Below, piece after piece: positions 53,150 to 61,371 of a stretch of 64,000 bases of DNA; within the stretch, counting starts at the first letter, position 1; every line of letters starts with the position of its first letter. The notes below the pieces were generated by a model. The model searched no databases, was not told where the DNA came from, and was given only the letters and a program-made list of their open reading frames with translations. Source of the stretch: Ruegeria sp. HKCCD4315 (GTDB lineage Bacteria > Pseudomonadota > Alphaproteobacteria > Rhodobacterales > Rhodobacteraceae); the NCBI RefSeq assembly GCF_013112245.1, contig NZ_WVRN01000004.1, positions 13,131 to 77,130 on the forward strand, read 5' to 3'. Made by a program: the position numbers and the translations under genes.

Positions 53150-54413
53150 TAGTGCCGTTTGTGAATTGAGGCCTCACGTCAGATGAACGCTTCTCTCCTC
53201 CAGGCACTGAAGCCTGTCCGTGTATGAGAACAAGCAGGCTTGATGCTAACAGCGCGAAGGCTCCAAAAGAGGCCCAAACCGTACCTTTAAAAAACACGGT
53301 CTTGGCCGGGTATATTCCGGATACCTCTGCCAGTGTTTCCGATCTGAGTAGGAGCAACACACCTATCAAAGCAAGGGCAAGAGCCACGCCACGTGCGCGC
53401 ACAAGCACCAAGGCAACAGGTAGCAAAATAACGAGATCATAGTAGTGCAGTGGCGCGAATGCACCAATCACCATCAACTGAACAACAAGCACATCAAGCG
53501 CGTCCCAGGACTTGTTTCGATGGGCGATGAAACCAAAAGTTGATGTGGCTAAGATTGTCACAAGCAACGATCCAATATTACCCAGATCAACACCTGTCGC
53601 CAGCCACAGCACATGACGAATTCCGGTTATGGAACGCACCTCATTGGCGCCAAATTCCCCATGACTCCCCGAAATGGTGTTGAGCCAAGACACCAAAACC
53701 ATAGGGTCTTGAAGAAGCGGAGGAAGCGATGAAACAATCGAAACAAGACCAGCTGCAAGAATGAGACGCCAATTGCCCGCGTCCAAGAAAAGAATAGCTG
53801 CTGCAAATGGCGCTGCAATCTGAGGCTTAATAAACAAAATAGACAGAGCAAGTATCATGAGGAACTTGTGCTGCATGGCAAATGCAGCAATAAAAAGTGC
53901 AAAGCCAAAATATATCAAGATGGTTATCTGGCCGATTACCAGGCAGATAGCAGTGGCTTGGAAAATAGCGGTCAAAAAAACATGCAGGAAAACCATCGAC
54001 TGCTTGGGTAAACCCGCGATTGTCGCTGTATTCGCGGAACGGTAGCTACCATCTTCATTGTTAGCCCAAAGCAAAAAGCTTGCCCCAATTAGCATGACGA
54101 CGTTCATGCCGCTCCAGACGACTGAACTGGTGTCCAGCTGGAATTGAGCCAAAAAGAACGTGACAGGCCAGATATTTGGTGGGTAGTACCATTCCTTTGG
54201 AACATATCCCTGAGTGATCAGGTCTGGGCCCAATGCACTATACTCGGAACCATAGGGGGACACACCAAGCGCCCAAACTTTACCAGCCAGCCAAAAATGG
54301 CGGAAGTCCCAATCTGCAGAGCCAGAGGTAGAATACACCTTCCACGAAAGATAAAGAGCCGCGACAATAAAAAGCGCAACAATACCGCGAGTTACCAAAG
54401 TATTGGTTCGCAT
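53139..54413 (-). CDS. GT-C membrane glycosyltransferase, GT87/DUF2029-like
   Basis: A 424-residue polytopic protein with about ten hydrophobic segments. The loop after the first helix reads SADWDFRHFWLAGKVWALGVSPYG, the acidic catalytic-loop pattern of GT87 enzymes, and YPPNIWPVTFFLA follows. Such enzymes add a sugar from a polyprenyl phosphate donor on the periplasmic side. ATG 54413 is supported by GAGG upstream and by the first helix; the frame to 54467 has none. Its codons are visibly A/T-richer than those of the EPS genes, which suggests acquisition. Its stop lies within hairpin element A. Confidence 0.82.
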   Translation of the reverse strand: MRTNTLVTRGIVALFIVAALYLSWKVYSTSGSADWDFRHFWLAGKVWALGVSPYGSEYSALGPDLITQGYVPKEWYYPPNIWPVTFFLAQFQLDTSSVVWSGMNVVMLIGASFLLWANNEDGSYRSANTATIAGLPKQSMVFLHVFLTAIFQATAICLVIGQITILIYFGFALFIAAFAMQHKFLMILALSILFIKPQIAAPFAAAILFLDAGNWRLILAAGLVSIVSSLPPLLQDPMVLVSWLNTISGSHGEFGANEVRSITGIRHVLWLATGVDLGNIGSLLVTILATSTFGFIAHRNKSWDALDVLVVQLMVIGAFAPLHYYDLVILLPVALVLVRARGVALALALIGVLLLLRSETLAEVSGIYPAKTVFFKGTVWASFGAFALLASSLLVLIHGQASVPGGEKRSSDVRPQFTNGTTSE

Positions 54414-54585
54414 TTTTGAAATGACCTCATTTACTGTAATAGTGGCACAAGAACCAATCGAAATCATACAGTCAAGTACTGCGGGGTAATCAACGGAACC
54501 CGGCCGCGGCTGTGAAGTAGTGGTAAAAGACCCGATCCCAAGGCAAGGTTGCGCAAAACATTATTGTTGGTAATCTTTTCTAGAT

Positions 54586-55770
54586 ATGACTGAACTTGGA
54601 GCACACAGACACAAAAGTAGACAAGCCACAGCACCAGTGTGTGAAGCGCCTTTGGCAGAAATTTTTGTGAACACTAAGGTCAGTATTGTTATTCCGACCT
54701 ACAAAGAAGTGGAAAACATCCCTAGGATTTTATCTAAGATTGACGATCTCCGAACAAAAAGTGACCTCGACTGTGAGGTTTTGTTCATGGACGATGACAG
54801 CCGAGATGGCAGCGTTGAGGCCGTCAGGCAATCTGGATTCGAGTGGGCCCAAATTGTTGTCAGAACCAAAAACCCAGGGCTAAGCGCTGCTGTTCTGGAT
54901 GGTTTTGAACTTGCTCAGAACCCAGTTTTGGTTTGCATGGATTGTGACCTCAGCCATCCTGTTGAAAAAATTCCTGCTTTGATCCTTGCATTGAGCTCCG
55001 GTCAGGAAATGGTGATCGGATCGCGGTATGTGGCTGGGGGTTCAACGGATGATGATTGGGGTCTGTTTCGCTGGTTGAATAGCCGCATCGCAACCTTTTT
55101 GTCACGTCCGTTGACGTCCGTGCGGGATCCAATGTCTGGATTTTTTGCCCTTCGAAAACAGGACTTCAAAAAAGCAGAAGACCTTAACCCCATTGGGTAC
55201 AAAATTGCTTTGGAACTGATCGTAAAGTGCTCATTCCAAAACATTGGTGAAGTACCAATTGAATTCTTGGATCGTGTCGCTGGCGAAAGCAAACTAACGA
55301 TCAGTCAACAGCTCAAGTTCATCAAGCACCTCAGAAGGCTCTATATTCACAAGTTTGCTGAGTCGATGTATCTGATACAGTTTTTGGTTGTCGGAGCCTC
55401 AGGTTTACTGGTTAACTTGGCCACTTTGACACTATTTCAGGTCTTGGGAGCGAAAGCGGTTGTATCAATTGCGGCCGGAATTTCTGTGAGTATGTGCAGT
55501 AATTTTCTCCTCAACCGCCGCTTTAGTTTTAGTTACGCACGAGATTCGAATATTCTCAGGCAGTTTTTGAGTTTCATTTTGGCTTCAATGATCGGAGCCG
55601 CTGTGAACTATGCAGTCGCATTGTACTTACAAAGCAGCGTATTCCTTTCGGATTCTTCTTACTCTCTTCAGGTTTCAGCAATCTTTGGCGTTGCAGCAGG
55701 TACCGGATTTAATTTTATAGCCAACAGGTTTTTTGTCTTTCGCAAACGTTTCATCCGAGTTCCGAAGTGA
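54586..55770 (+). CDS. GT2-GtrA fusion, polyprenyl-phosphate glycosyltransferase
   Basis: A 394-residue fusion. Residues 30-255 are a DPM1-like GT2 (VSIVIPTYKEVENIPRIL, EVLFMDDDSRDGS, CMDCDLSHP, RDPMSGFFALRKQDF), and residues about 265-390 form a four-helix GtrA domain (QFLVVGASGLLVNLATLTLF ... VAAGTGFNFIANRFFVFRKR). The first part charges a polyprenyl phosphate, the second is thought to flip it, so one protein may do both for the GT87 encoded divergently 170 bases away. Codon use is A/T-rich like that of the GT87 gene. A copy of the hairpin element follows 68 bases after its stop. Confidence 0.87.
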   Translation: MTELGAHRHKSRQATAPVCEAPLAEIFVNTKVSIVIPTYKEVENIPRILSKIDDLRTKSDLDCEVLFMDDDSRDGSVEAVRQSGFEWAQIVVRTKNPGLSAAVLDGFELAQNPVLVCMDCDLSHPVEKIPALILALSSGQEMVIGSRYVAGGSTDDDWGLFRWLNSRIATFLSRPLTSVRDPMSGFFALRKQDFKKAEDLNPIGYKIALELIVKCSFQNIGEVPIEFLDRVAGESKLTISQQLKFIKHLRRLYIHKFAESMYLIQFLVVGASGLLVNLATLTLFQVLGAKAVVSIAAGISVSMCSNFLLNRRFSFSYARDSNILRQFLSFILASMIGAAVNYAVALYLQSSVFLSDSSYSLQVSAIFGVAAGTGFNFIANRFFVFRKRFIRVPK

Positions 55771-55838
55771 CACTGGTGAATGTCAAGTGGTGCCAGCACT
55801 TCGATAGTTGCAAAAAGCTTGTCAGTCATATCTTGGAA

Positions 55839-55911
55839 CTTGGAATAAGGAATAGCCAAGTAGTTTTGCATCGGTTGCGAAAGGTCGGCTGAACGACCGC
55901 CGATCCGCGAG
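55839..55911 (+). repeat. 73-bp hairpin element, inverted copy B
   Basis: This is the second copy of the element at 53076-53149, in opposite orientation, so each of the two divergent genes has one copy just downstream of its stop. The stem reads GGTCGGC/GCCGATC: compared with copy A, one C-G pair became T-A (compensatory) and one G-C became G-T (still pairable). This pattern suggests that the stem itself is conserved. Confidence 0.78.
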
Positions 55912-55951
55912 GTGGCAAGCTAAGGTGTGCATTGAAATGTATCCTCCGGCT

Positions 55952-56020
55952 TCACTTACGCCAGTAGACAAGCACTTCGCCATCCCCAAGGGTTCCGCCA
56001 AACTCATGTACGAGATCCAG
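55952..56020 (-). pseudogene. C-terminal remnant of a GT39-like gene
   Basis: The minus strand encodes LDLVHEFGGTLGDGEVLVYWRK followed by TGA; 18 of these 22 residues equal the C-terminus of the gene at 59588-61051. At DNA level 55955-56020 and 59591-59656 agree in about 58 of 66 positions by eye. An in-frame stop precedes the fragment, so nothing is translated from it alone. The rest of the former gene is missing, replaced on one side by a parS-like site five bases away and on the other by the hairpin element. It is a scar of recombination. Confidence 0.82.
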
Positions 56021-56024
56021 CTAG

Positions 56025-56042
56025 TGTTTCGCGCGCGAAACA
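56025..56042. promoter_or_regulatory. parS: parS-like palindrome 3
   Basis: TGTTTCGCGCGCGAAACA is identical to site 1, 4.2 kb away from it and outside the partition operon, directly beside the GT39-like remnant. It is probably a third ParB-binding site. Confidence 0.78.
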
Positions 56043-56085
56043 TGTCATCGAATGACAATCCATCTCCCGGAGGACAAGGGTTTGC

Positions 56086-56496
56086 CTATTTGAGGGCACC
56101 TGCTTGATCATCGTCGTTGAAAGCCCAGCTTTTGGCTAGGATATAGGTGGCGATTGGCACCACTGAGAAAATGATCAGCAGGGTCACATAATAGGACAGC
56201 CTGCCCAGATCGACCGCGACAAAGACTATAGCCTGGTTCAAGCAGAGCCCTGCCCCTGAGACGACCAGAAAACGGGGCATGGTTTTTCCATGTGTTGCAC
56301 TGGATGCAAAGCTGAAATGGTAATGGCCGAAATATGAGACAAAGAAACCGGCACAATAGCCCAGTGCATTTGCAGTGAACGGCGCGAACAGCGATGTTTT
56401 TACAAAGACAATCCCCAGCACAGCATGGGTGACCGAGGCCAGGGCCCCAACGGTGCAGAAGGCCAAAAGGCTGCGAAACAGAGGCATATCACTCAC
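56086..56496 (-). CDS. GtrA-like lipid-linked sugar flippase
   Basis: A 136-residue protein with four membrane helices: LLAFCTVGALASVTHAVLGIVFV, FTANALGYCAGFFVSYFGHYHFSF, MPRFLVVSGAGLCLNQAIVFVAV, YYVTLLIIFSVVPIATYILAKSWAF. The YFGHYHFSF and KSWAFND segments are typical of GtrA. It should flip polyprenyl-phosphate sugar made by the GtrB-like enzyme. Its GTG start overlaps the gtrB-like stop as GTGA, so both are coupled. Confidence 0.88.
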   Translation of the reverse strand: MSDMPLFRSLLAFCTVGALASVTHAVLGIVFVKTSLFAPFTANALGYCAGFFVSYFGHYHFSFASSATHGKTMPRFLVVSGAGLCLNQAIVFVAVDLGRLSYYVTLLIIFSVVPIATYILAKSWAFNDDDQAGALK

Positions 56497-57488
56497 CCAT
56501 CGCGATCATGAGAGATAAGCCTGTCCACAACAAATAGCGGACGCTTTTTGCTTTGCATGTAAAGTCGGCCAACATATTCCCCCAAGATGCCGATGGTGAA
56601 CAGTTGAACAGAGCTGACCAAAAGGACAACAACCACGGTCGACGCCCAGCCCGAGACAGTCTCACCAGCAATCCGCTGCAGGATGACCCAGACAAACAGC
56701 CCCAGGCTGACAACGGTCATTGAAAGGGCAAGCCAGCTTGCGATCCGCAATGGAACGGTTGAGAACCCGGTAACGCCGTCGATGGCCAAGCGCAGCATCT
56801 TTCGAAACGGGTATTTGGTTTCCCCGGCAAATCTTTCGGCGCGTTCATAAGAGAATTTGACCTGCCGGAACCCCAGCCAACTGACCATACCGCGGATGAA
56901 TCGGTCTTCTTCGGGCATCGTGTTCAGGTAATCCACAACCTTGCGGCGCATCAGGCGGAAATCGCCGGTGTCCAGAGGGATCTCTACATCCGAAAGCAAT
57001 CTGAGAAGTCGATAGAACGCCGAAGCTGTTGTCTTTTTGGCCAGGCTTTCACCCTCGCGCTTTATGCGCTGGCCATAGACCACATCCGCGCCTTCATTGA
57101 GGACAGCCAGCATGTCAGGCAGCAGTTCTGGAGGGTCCTGAAGGTCGGCGTCCAGAACAAGGACAATCTCTCCGCGGCAATGGATCAACCCGGCAGACAA
57201 AGCGCGCTGATGGCCGTGGTTGCGCGACAGAACAACACCACGGATATTCGGGTTTTGATTGGCAAACCCTTCGATCATTTCGACGGTCCGGTCCGTCGAC
57301 CCATCATCGATCAGAACAAGTTCATAGTCCGTGCCAAAGGTTTCAGCGGCAACATGCGTGGCGCGCCGGACCAGTTCATCCAGCACAGCTTCTTCGTTGT
57401 AGCAAGGAACAACGATGGACAGCCCCGGGCGCGTGCGGTCGGCTGTTTGCGCAAGCTCGTGCACCGCTTCCTGTGTTTGGCTGTTCAT
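56493..57488 (-). CDS. GtrB/ArnC-like polyprenyl-phosphate glycosyltransferase
   Basis: A 331-residue GT2: LSIVVPCYNEEAVLDEL, ELVLIDDGSTDRTVEMI, VLDADLQDPPELLPDML, and SRNHGHQRALSAGL match the GtrB/ArnC group closely. Two C-terminal helices (IASWLALSMTVVSLGLFVWVIL and TVVVVLLVSSVQLFTIGILGEYVGRLY) anchor it. It should load a sugar on undecaprenyl phosphate for the flippase encoded downstream and the GT-C enzyme encoded divergently. Confidence 0.9.
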   Translation of the reverse strand: MNSQTQEAVHELAQTADRTRPGLSIVVPCYNEEAVLDELVRRATHVAAETFGTDYELVLIDDGSTDRTVEMIEGFANQNPNIRGVVLSRNHGHQRALSAGLIHCRGEIVLVLDADLQDPPELLPDMLAVLNEGADVVYGQRIKREGESLAKKTTASAFYRLLRLLSDVEIPLDTGDFRLMRRKVVDYLNTMPEEDRFIRGMVSWLGFRQVKFSYERAERFAGETKYPFRKMLRLAIDGVTGFSTVPLRIASWLALSMTVVSLGLFVWVILQRIAGETVSGWASTVVVVLLVSSVQLFTIGILGEYVGRLYMQSKKRPLFVVDRLISHDRDG

Positions 57489-57670
57489 CTGAAAATGTCT
57501 CCGCCGTACTCTTTAAAACCAATCCCAGAAATCAAACCCGCAACGGGCCAGCAATTCAAGTCTGCGAAGGGGGAAGATTGTTTGTACATAATCGACAATC
57601 AGAACCAGAACCTGCGCAAAACTTGCAATCATCAGGGCTGCGGGTCATTACTGAAGAGTTCCACGGGAGA

Positions 57671-59569
57671 ATGTGTTGTGGTGTTGTTTTGGTTGAAAAG
57701 TTGTTTGTATCACTGAAATCCCGTTCGGTTCTGGTGCCATTTTTGCTGTGCCTTTTGGCCTATGTTCCTCTGATCGGATACCATGTCGCTTCGTCCGGTT
57801 ATAATCCGGACGAGTGGAGGTTTGCCGTCGGTCTGGAAACCGGTTTCGCAGATGTTCACATGAGATGGGCCACCCATGTAGGGCACAACCTTATTCTGGG
57901 AGGGCAATTTCACGATCTGCTGCATGCCTGCCTGACCTTTGTTCCGCTGTACGGGATCAGTGCCATACTGTCCGTGCGGGCCATTCCTGACGGGCATCCA
58001 GCACTGCGGGGTGGCGCGACGGTTATGATCTTTCTGGCCGGGGCCTGCCATGTCTATCTGACGGAAATCCTGCATTATCAGACACTGGCATTGTGGTTTA
58101 CGCTGGGCCTGTTCCTGTCCGTGCTGGCGCAGACCCTTGTCACCCCCGAGAACCGGTCCGTGTCCCTGTTGGGGTGGGGGCTGCGCATCCTCCTTGCAGC
58201 AGAACTGACGGCGCTGAGCCTGGGGCTTTACCAAAGCTACGTGTTTCTCGGGTTTATCATTCCTGCCATGGCCATGGTCCGGGTCGACCGGTTTTCCAAC
58301 CTTCAGATCGTGAAATCGTTGTTGGCAGTGCTGTGTGCCGCCGGGCTGGGGGCCATGTTGTACCTGTATCAGCTAAACGGTCTCATCCGATGGCTCGAGC
58401 TTGAGCCCTATTTCAGGTCTGCGGGGGTGCCTCCGACCGGCGTGCTTGTGGAAAAGGCGATGTTCCTGCCAAAGATGTTGTATCTGGTCTATGGCGGCAG
58501 TCTTTTGGGAACGCCACACCCGTTCCGGGGGCTCTATCTTTTGGCGTCGATGGTGGCTTTGTTTTTTCCCCTTCTGGCCGTACTTGTTCACGTTTTCACA
58601 GACAAAACCACGAAAATAACGCCGTTGTTTCGAATTCTGCTGGGCAGCTACGGGGCTCTGGTCACCCTGCCTATGGTTGTTTGGTTCCTTTATCCCGACA
58701 TGTTCCTCGTTGGGCGCTCTATCGGGTATACGGGCTTTGTGTTGGCGGGGATTGTGTTCGTCAATCTGGGCCTGATTGTCAGCAGCCTGTCCCCCGGCCT
58801 CTTCAGACGCATCTGTGCGGCCTGTGGCCTGGGCACGGCAGCCGTTCTGGCAGCCAACAGTGTTGTGGCGTCACAGCTGTTATGGCCGGTTTTTCGGGCA
58901 ACGCATGACCGGGATGTGGCCCTTGCTGACGCGATCGTCGACGCAGCCGGACAGATACCGGGATTTGACGTGGGTCGCACACCCATCAGAACCATCGGTG
59001 GCGCGCAGTATGACGATCTTGCCTTTGGCAGTTTTATCAACCCCAGCACATTTCATCCGGGGGTGGATATGAACTCTGTCTTCCAGGTTCGGTTCGGGGC
59101 GCCGGCTCCGGCAGGGTCCCTGCCGTTTTCGCCGCGCCCCTGCCCGGCTTTTCCCGCGCCCGGATCGGTGTTTCTGAGCGATGAAACCCTGTTTGTTTGC
59201 CTTGAGGCGTCAGACGGGCCCGTGGCGTTCGACACCTGCGCTCCGTTTGATGCTGGGACAGGTCCGGCTGCGTTCTGCTGGAATGAGGGCCTGTATATCC
59301 TTGCGGGACAAAGCTGTGAGGCGATTTCTCTCGAAACCGGCGATATTCATGTCACGCTTCCTCAGCATAACAGAGCGGAAGAGCTTGCGTTTATTCATCA
59401 GGTCGAACCCAGCCTGGTGAATGGCGTGTGTCTGCGCCCGCTCAGCCAGTATGCTGTCGATGTGTCAGATATCATTCTGCGCCGCAGGCCCGTTCCGGGG
59501 GCACAGGCGGCTGAAGCCCGGGGCAGGGCGGCAGAGGCCCTGCCGCTGGATCGGGTTTTTGGTCCGTGA
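57671..59569 (+). CDS. GtrII-like GT-C membrane glucosyltransferase
   Basis: A protein of about 632 residues. Some eleven hydrophobic segments fill the first 430 residues; the first periplasmic loop has SSGYNPDEWRFAVG with the acidic pair expected for GtrII-type transferases. The last 200 residues are hydrophilic with several Cys, a periplasmic domain. It would transfer the sugar supplied by the GtrB- and GtrA-like proteins to the polysaccharide. The start is uncertain: an open frame runs back to 57473 over the gtrB-like start, but the first helix begins shortly after 57671, and GGGAGA touches that ATG rather closely. Confidence 0.78.
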   Translation: MCCGVVLVEKLFVSLKSRSVLVPFLLCLLAYVPLIGYHVASSGYNPDEWRFAVGLETGFADVHMRWATHVGHNLILGGQFHDLLHACLTFVPLYGISAILSVRAIPDGHPALRGGATVMIFLAGACHVYLTEILHYQTLALWFTLGLFLSVLAQTLVTPENRSVSLLGWGLRILLAAELTALSLGLYQSYVFLGFIIPAMAMVRVDRFSNLQIVKSLLAVLCAAGLGAMLYLYQLNGLIRWLELEPYFRSAGVPPTGVLVEKAMFLPKMLYLVYGGSLLGTPHPFRGLYLLASMVALFFPLLAVLVHVFTDKTTKITPLFRILLGSYGALVTLPMVVWFLYPDMFLVGRSIGYTGFVLAGIVFVNLGLIVSSLSPGLFRRICAACGLGTAAVLAANSVVASQLLWPVFRATHDRDVALADAIVDAAGQIPGFDVGRTPIRTIGGAQYDDLAFGSFINPSTFHPGVDMNSVFQVRFGAPAPAGSLPFSPRPCPAFPAPGSVFLSDETLFVCLEASDGPVAFDTCAPFDAGTGPAAFCWNEGLYILAGQSCEAISLETGDIHVTLPQHNRAEELAFIHQVEPSLVNGVCLRPLSQYAVDVSDIILRRRPVPGAQAAEARGRAAEALPLDRVFGP

Positions 59570-59587
59570 TCAAAGCCCCGGCGGTGT

Positions 59588-61051
59588 TTACTTGCGGCGG
59601 TAGACCAGCACTTCGCCATCCCCAAGAGTTCCGGCAAACTCATGTACGAATTCCAGCGACCCTTCGGCGTCCTGCGCCAGTTCTGGTATGGCGCGAAACA
59701 TCCGGCTGGGGAACAGGATGACGATTATCACCGGGCCGGGCTGGGCCATTGCCCGGGCATAGCCCTGCGGGTCGGCGATGGTTGTCCAGTCCGCGTTGAA
59801 ATGGCTTTTGAATATCGGGCCCCCGGGATTGATCGCATAAATCCGTTCGGACGGGCCACGCGTTTGTTCCACCAGTTCAAATGCCCCGGCCAGATCCTGC
59901 TTTGGTGCCACATAGTTGCGCTGAACCAGAAATACCGACAGGGCCAGCATTGCAACCACACCGATGGCAAACAGGGGCCGTTCCAGCCCGGACTGGCCAA
60001 TCACCCGCGCAACGACACCCGCGCCGTACCAGCAGCCAATGACGGCAAGTACGATCACAGGGGCGATATCGACGAAGAAAAACCTGGGCCAGACCCGCAT
60101 ATCGAGCGCCAGAAGAACGGCCAGCGTCACAGCGATATGCGCCACGATGCACAGAAAGAACAACGGCTGCGTTGAATGCGCGCCAACGGCACCCAGTGCG
60201 ATTACAACCAATCCGCCGATGGCGACGATCAGCGTCAAGGCCCCGGTGCTGCCGACGGCGGTACGCACCCCTTCCAGAACGGTCCAAAGCGGGTTTTGAT
60301 ATTCCTGCATGGGGTCAACGGCGGATGAAGCTGAAATTTCACCCATTGTGCCGGCGATGCTGCTCAGGATCGGCAGATAGGCCAGAAGAACAAGAACAGA
60401 GGCCAAAGCCACGGCAATCAGCGGCTGCAGCACCCAGGTGCGGGTCAAAGGACCTCGGCCAAATCCGGTAACCAGCGAGATAAGCCATACCAGCCCCAAG
60501 GCGACAAAGAAAAAGGCTCCAGTCAGATGGGTGAAGACAGCGGCGGCGGCAGTACATGCGAAAGCGATCCAAAGTCTGAGGGTCGGTGTGCGCATTCCCC
60601 GCAAAAAGAAAATCAATCCAAGCGTGCTCCAGAACGCAAGCTCGGTATAGCCGCGGGCGTTCTGTGAAAACCAGACCTGATGATAGGACAGGGCGACAAG
60701 CAGGGCCGACACATGCGCGATACCCGATCCGGCAACATCCCGCGCCAGCCACCAGATGGCCGCGACGGTGCCAACACCGAACAGGACAGCCGGAAAGCGG
60801 TAAGCCCATGCCTGATCGCCAAATATCTGCGACATCAGCTTGGCCTTCATGCTGAAGAAATAATGATGGTTCATCGAATATTCGCGCATCATGTCCCCCC
60901 AAGGCAGGCGAACATGCGTGTCGACGGTCCAGATTTCATCGTACCACAGTGGTGCATTCAGCCCGGCCGTTCTGAGGACGGCGGCAATAAGCAGGATCAG
61001 TAGAAGGATCGCCAGATCATTACGGCCAAGTGTGGGGGATGGCTGGGTCAT
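59588..61051 (-). CDS. GT39-like (ArnT/PMT-type) membrane glycosyltransferase
   Basis: A 487-residue GT-C protein with about eleven hydrophobic segments. The first periplasmic loop reads LNAPLWYDEIWTVDTHVRL with the Asp-Glu pair of the family, followed by HYFFSMKAKLM and SYHQVWFSQNARGYTELAFW. The C-terminal 110 residues are periplasmic and soluble. It uses a polyprenyl-phosphate sugar. ATG 61051 has CGGAGA before it. A 22-residue remnant of a close paralogue survives at 55952-56020. It ends 18 bases from the convergent GtrII-like gene. Confidence 0.86.
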   Translation of the reverse strand: MTQPSPTLGRNDLAILLLILLIAAVLRTAGLNAPLWYDEIWTVDTHVRLPWGDMMREYSMNHHYFFSMKAKLMSQIFGDQAWAYRFPAVLFGVGTVAAIWWLARDVAGSGIAHVSALLVALSYHQVWFSQNARGYTELAFWSTLGLIFFLRGMRTPTLRLWIAFACTAAAAVFTHLTGAFFFVALGLVWLISLVTGFGRGPLTRTWVLQPLIAVALASVLVLLAYLPILSSIAGTMGEISASSAVDPMQEYQNPLWTVLEGVRTAVGSTGALTLIVAIGGLVVIALGAVGAHSTQPLFFLCIVAHIAVTLAVLLALDMRVWPRFFFVDIAPVIVLAVIGCWYGAGVVARVIGQSGLERPLFAIGVVAMLALSVFLVQRNYVAPKQDLAGAFELVEQTRGPSERIYAINPGGPIFKSHFNADWTTIADPQGYARAMAQPGPVIIVILFPSRMFRAIPELAQDAEGSLEFVHEFAGTLGDGEVLVYRRK

Positions 61052-61371
61052 GAAGATGTCTCCGGTCACAGCTGGGGCAATTAAGGATCGTCATAAAATA
61101 TCGATTGCCCGCACTGCAGATAGGCTCGTTTGTCCGTCAGCATAGGTCATATTCCTGTCCTGGGGGTCCTTACCGACTCCGACCGTATCCATCTGGGTAA
61201 TTTAGACAGAAATAGACCCTGAAATCGAAACATTTTGAGAAAACTGTTTTAATTGTTAATTTGCGCAGAGCAGATTTGGTTTTTCGGCTTCGTGCAACAG
61301 CGCGGAAGTTGCAGTGTGTTTGGTCGTATTGTGGCTATGGGTTAGTGTTTTCAGGGTTAAAAGGTTCAATT

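Noticed and set aside
53076..55911. Reading the inverted repeats as transposon ends
   Set aside because: No transposase or resolvase is encoded between them, the arms are diverged and no target-site duplication is visible; kept only as a hairpin element.
57473..57670. N-terminal extension of the GtrII-like protein
   Set aside because: The 66 extra residues are polar, lack a ribosome site and overlap the divergent gtrB-like start.
59691..59702. GCGCGAAACA half-site resembling parS
   Set aside because: Only one arm is present and it lies inside the coding sequence of the GT39-like gene.
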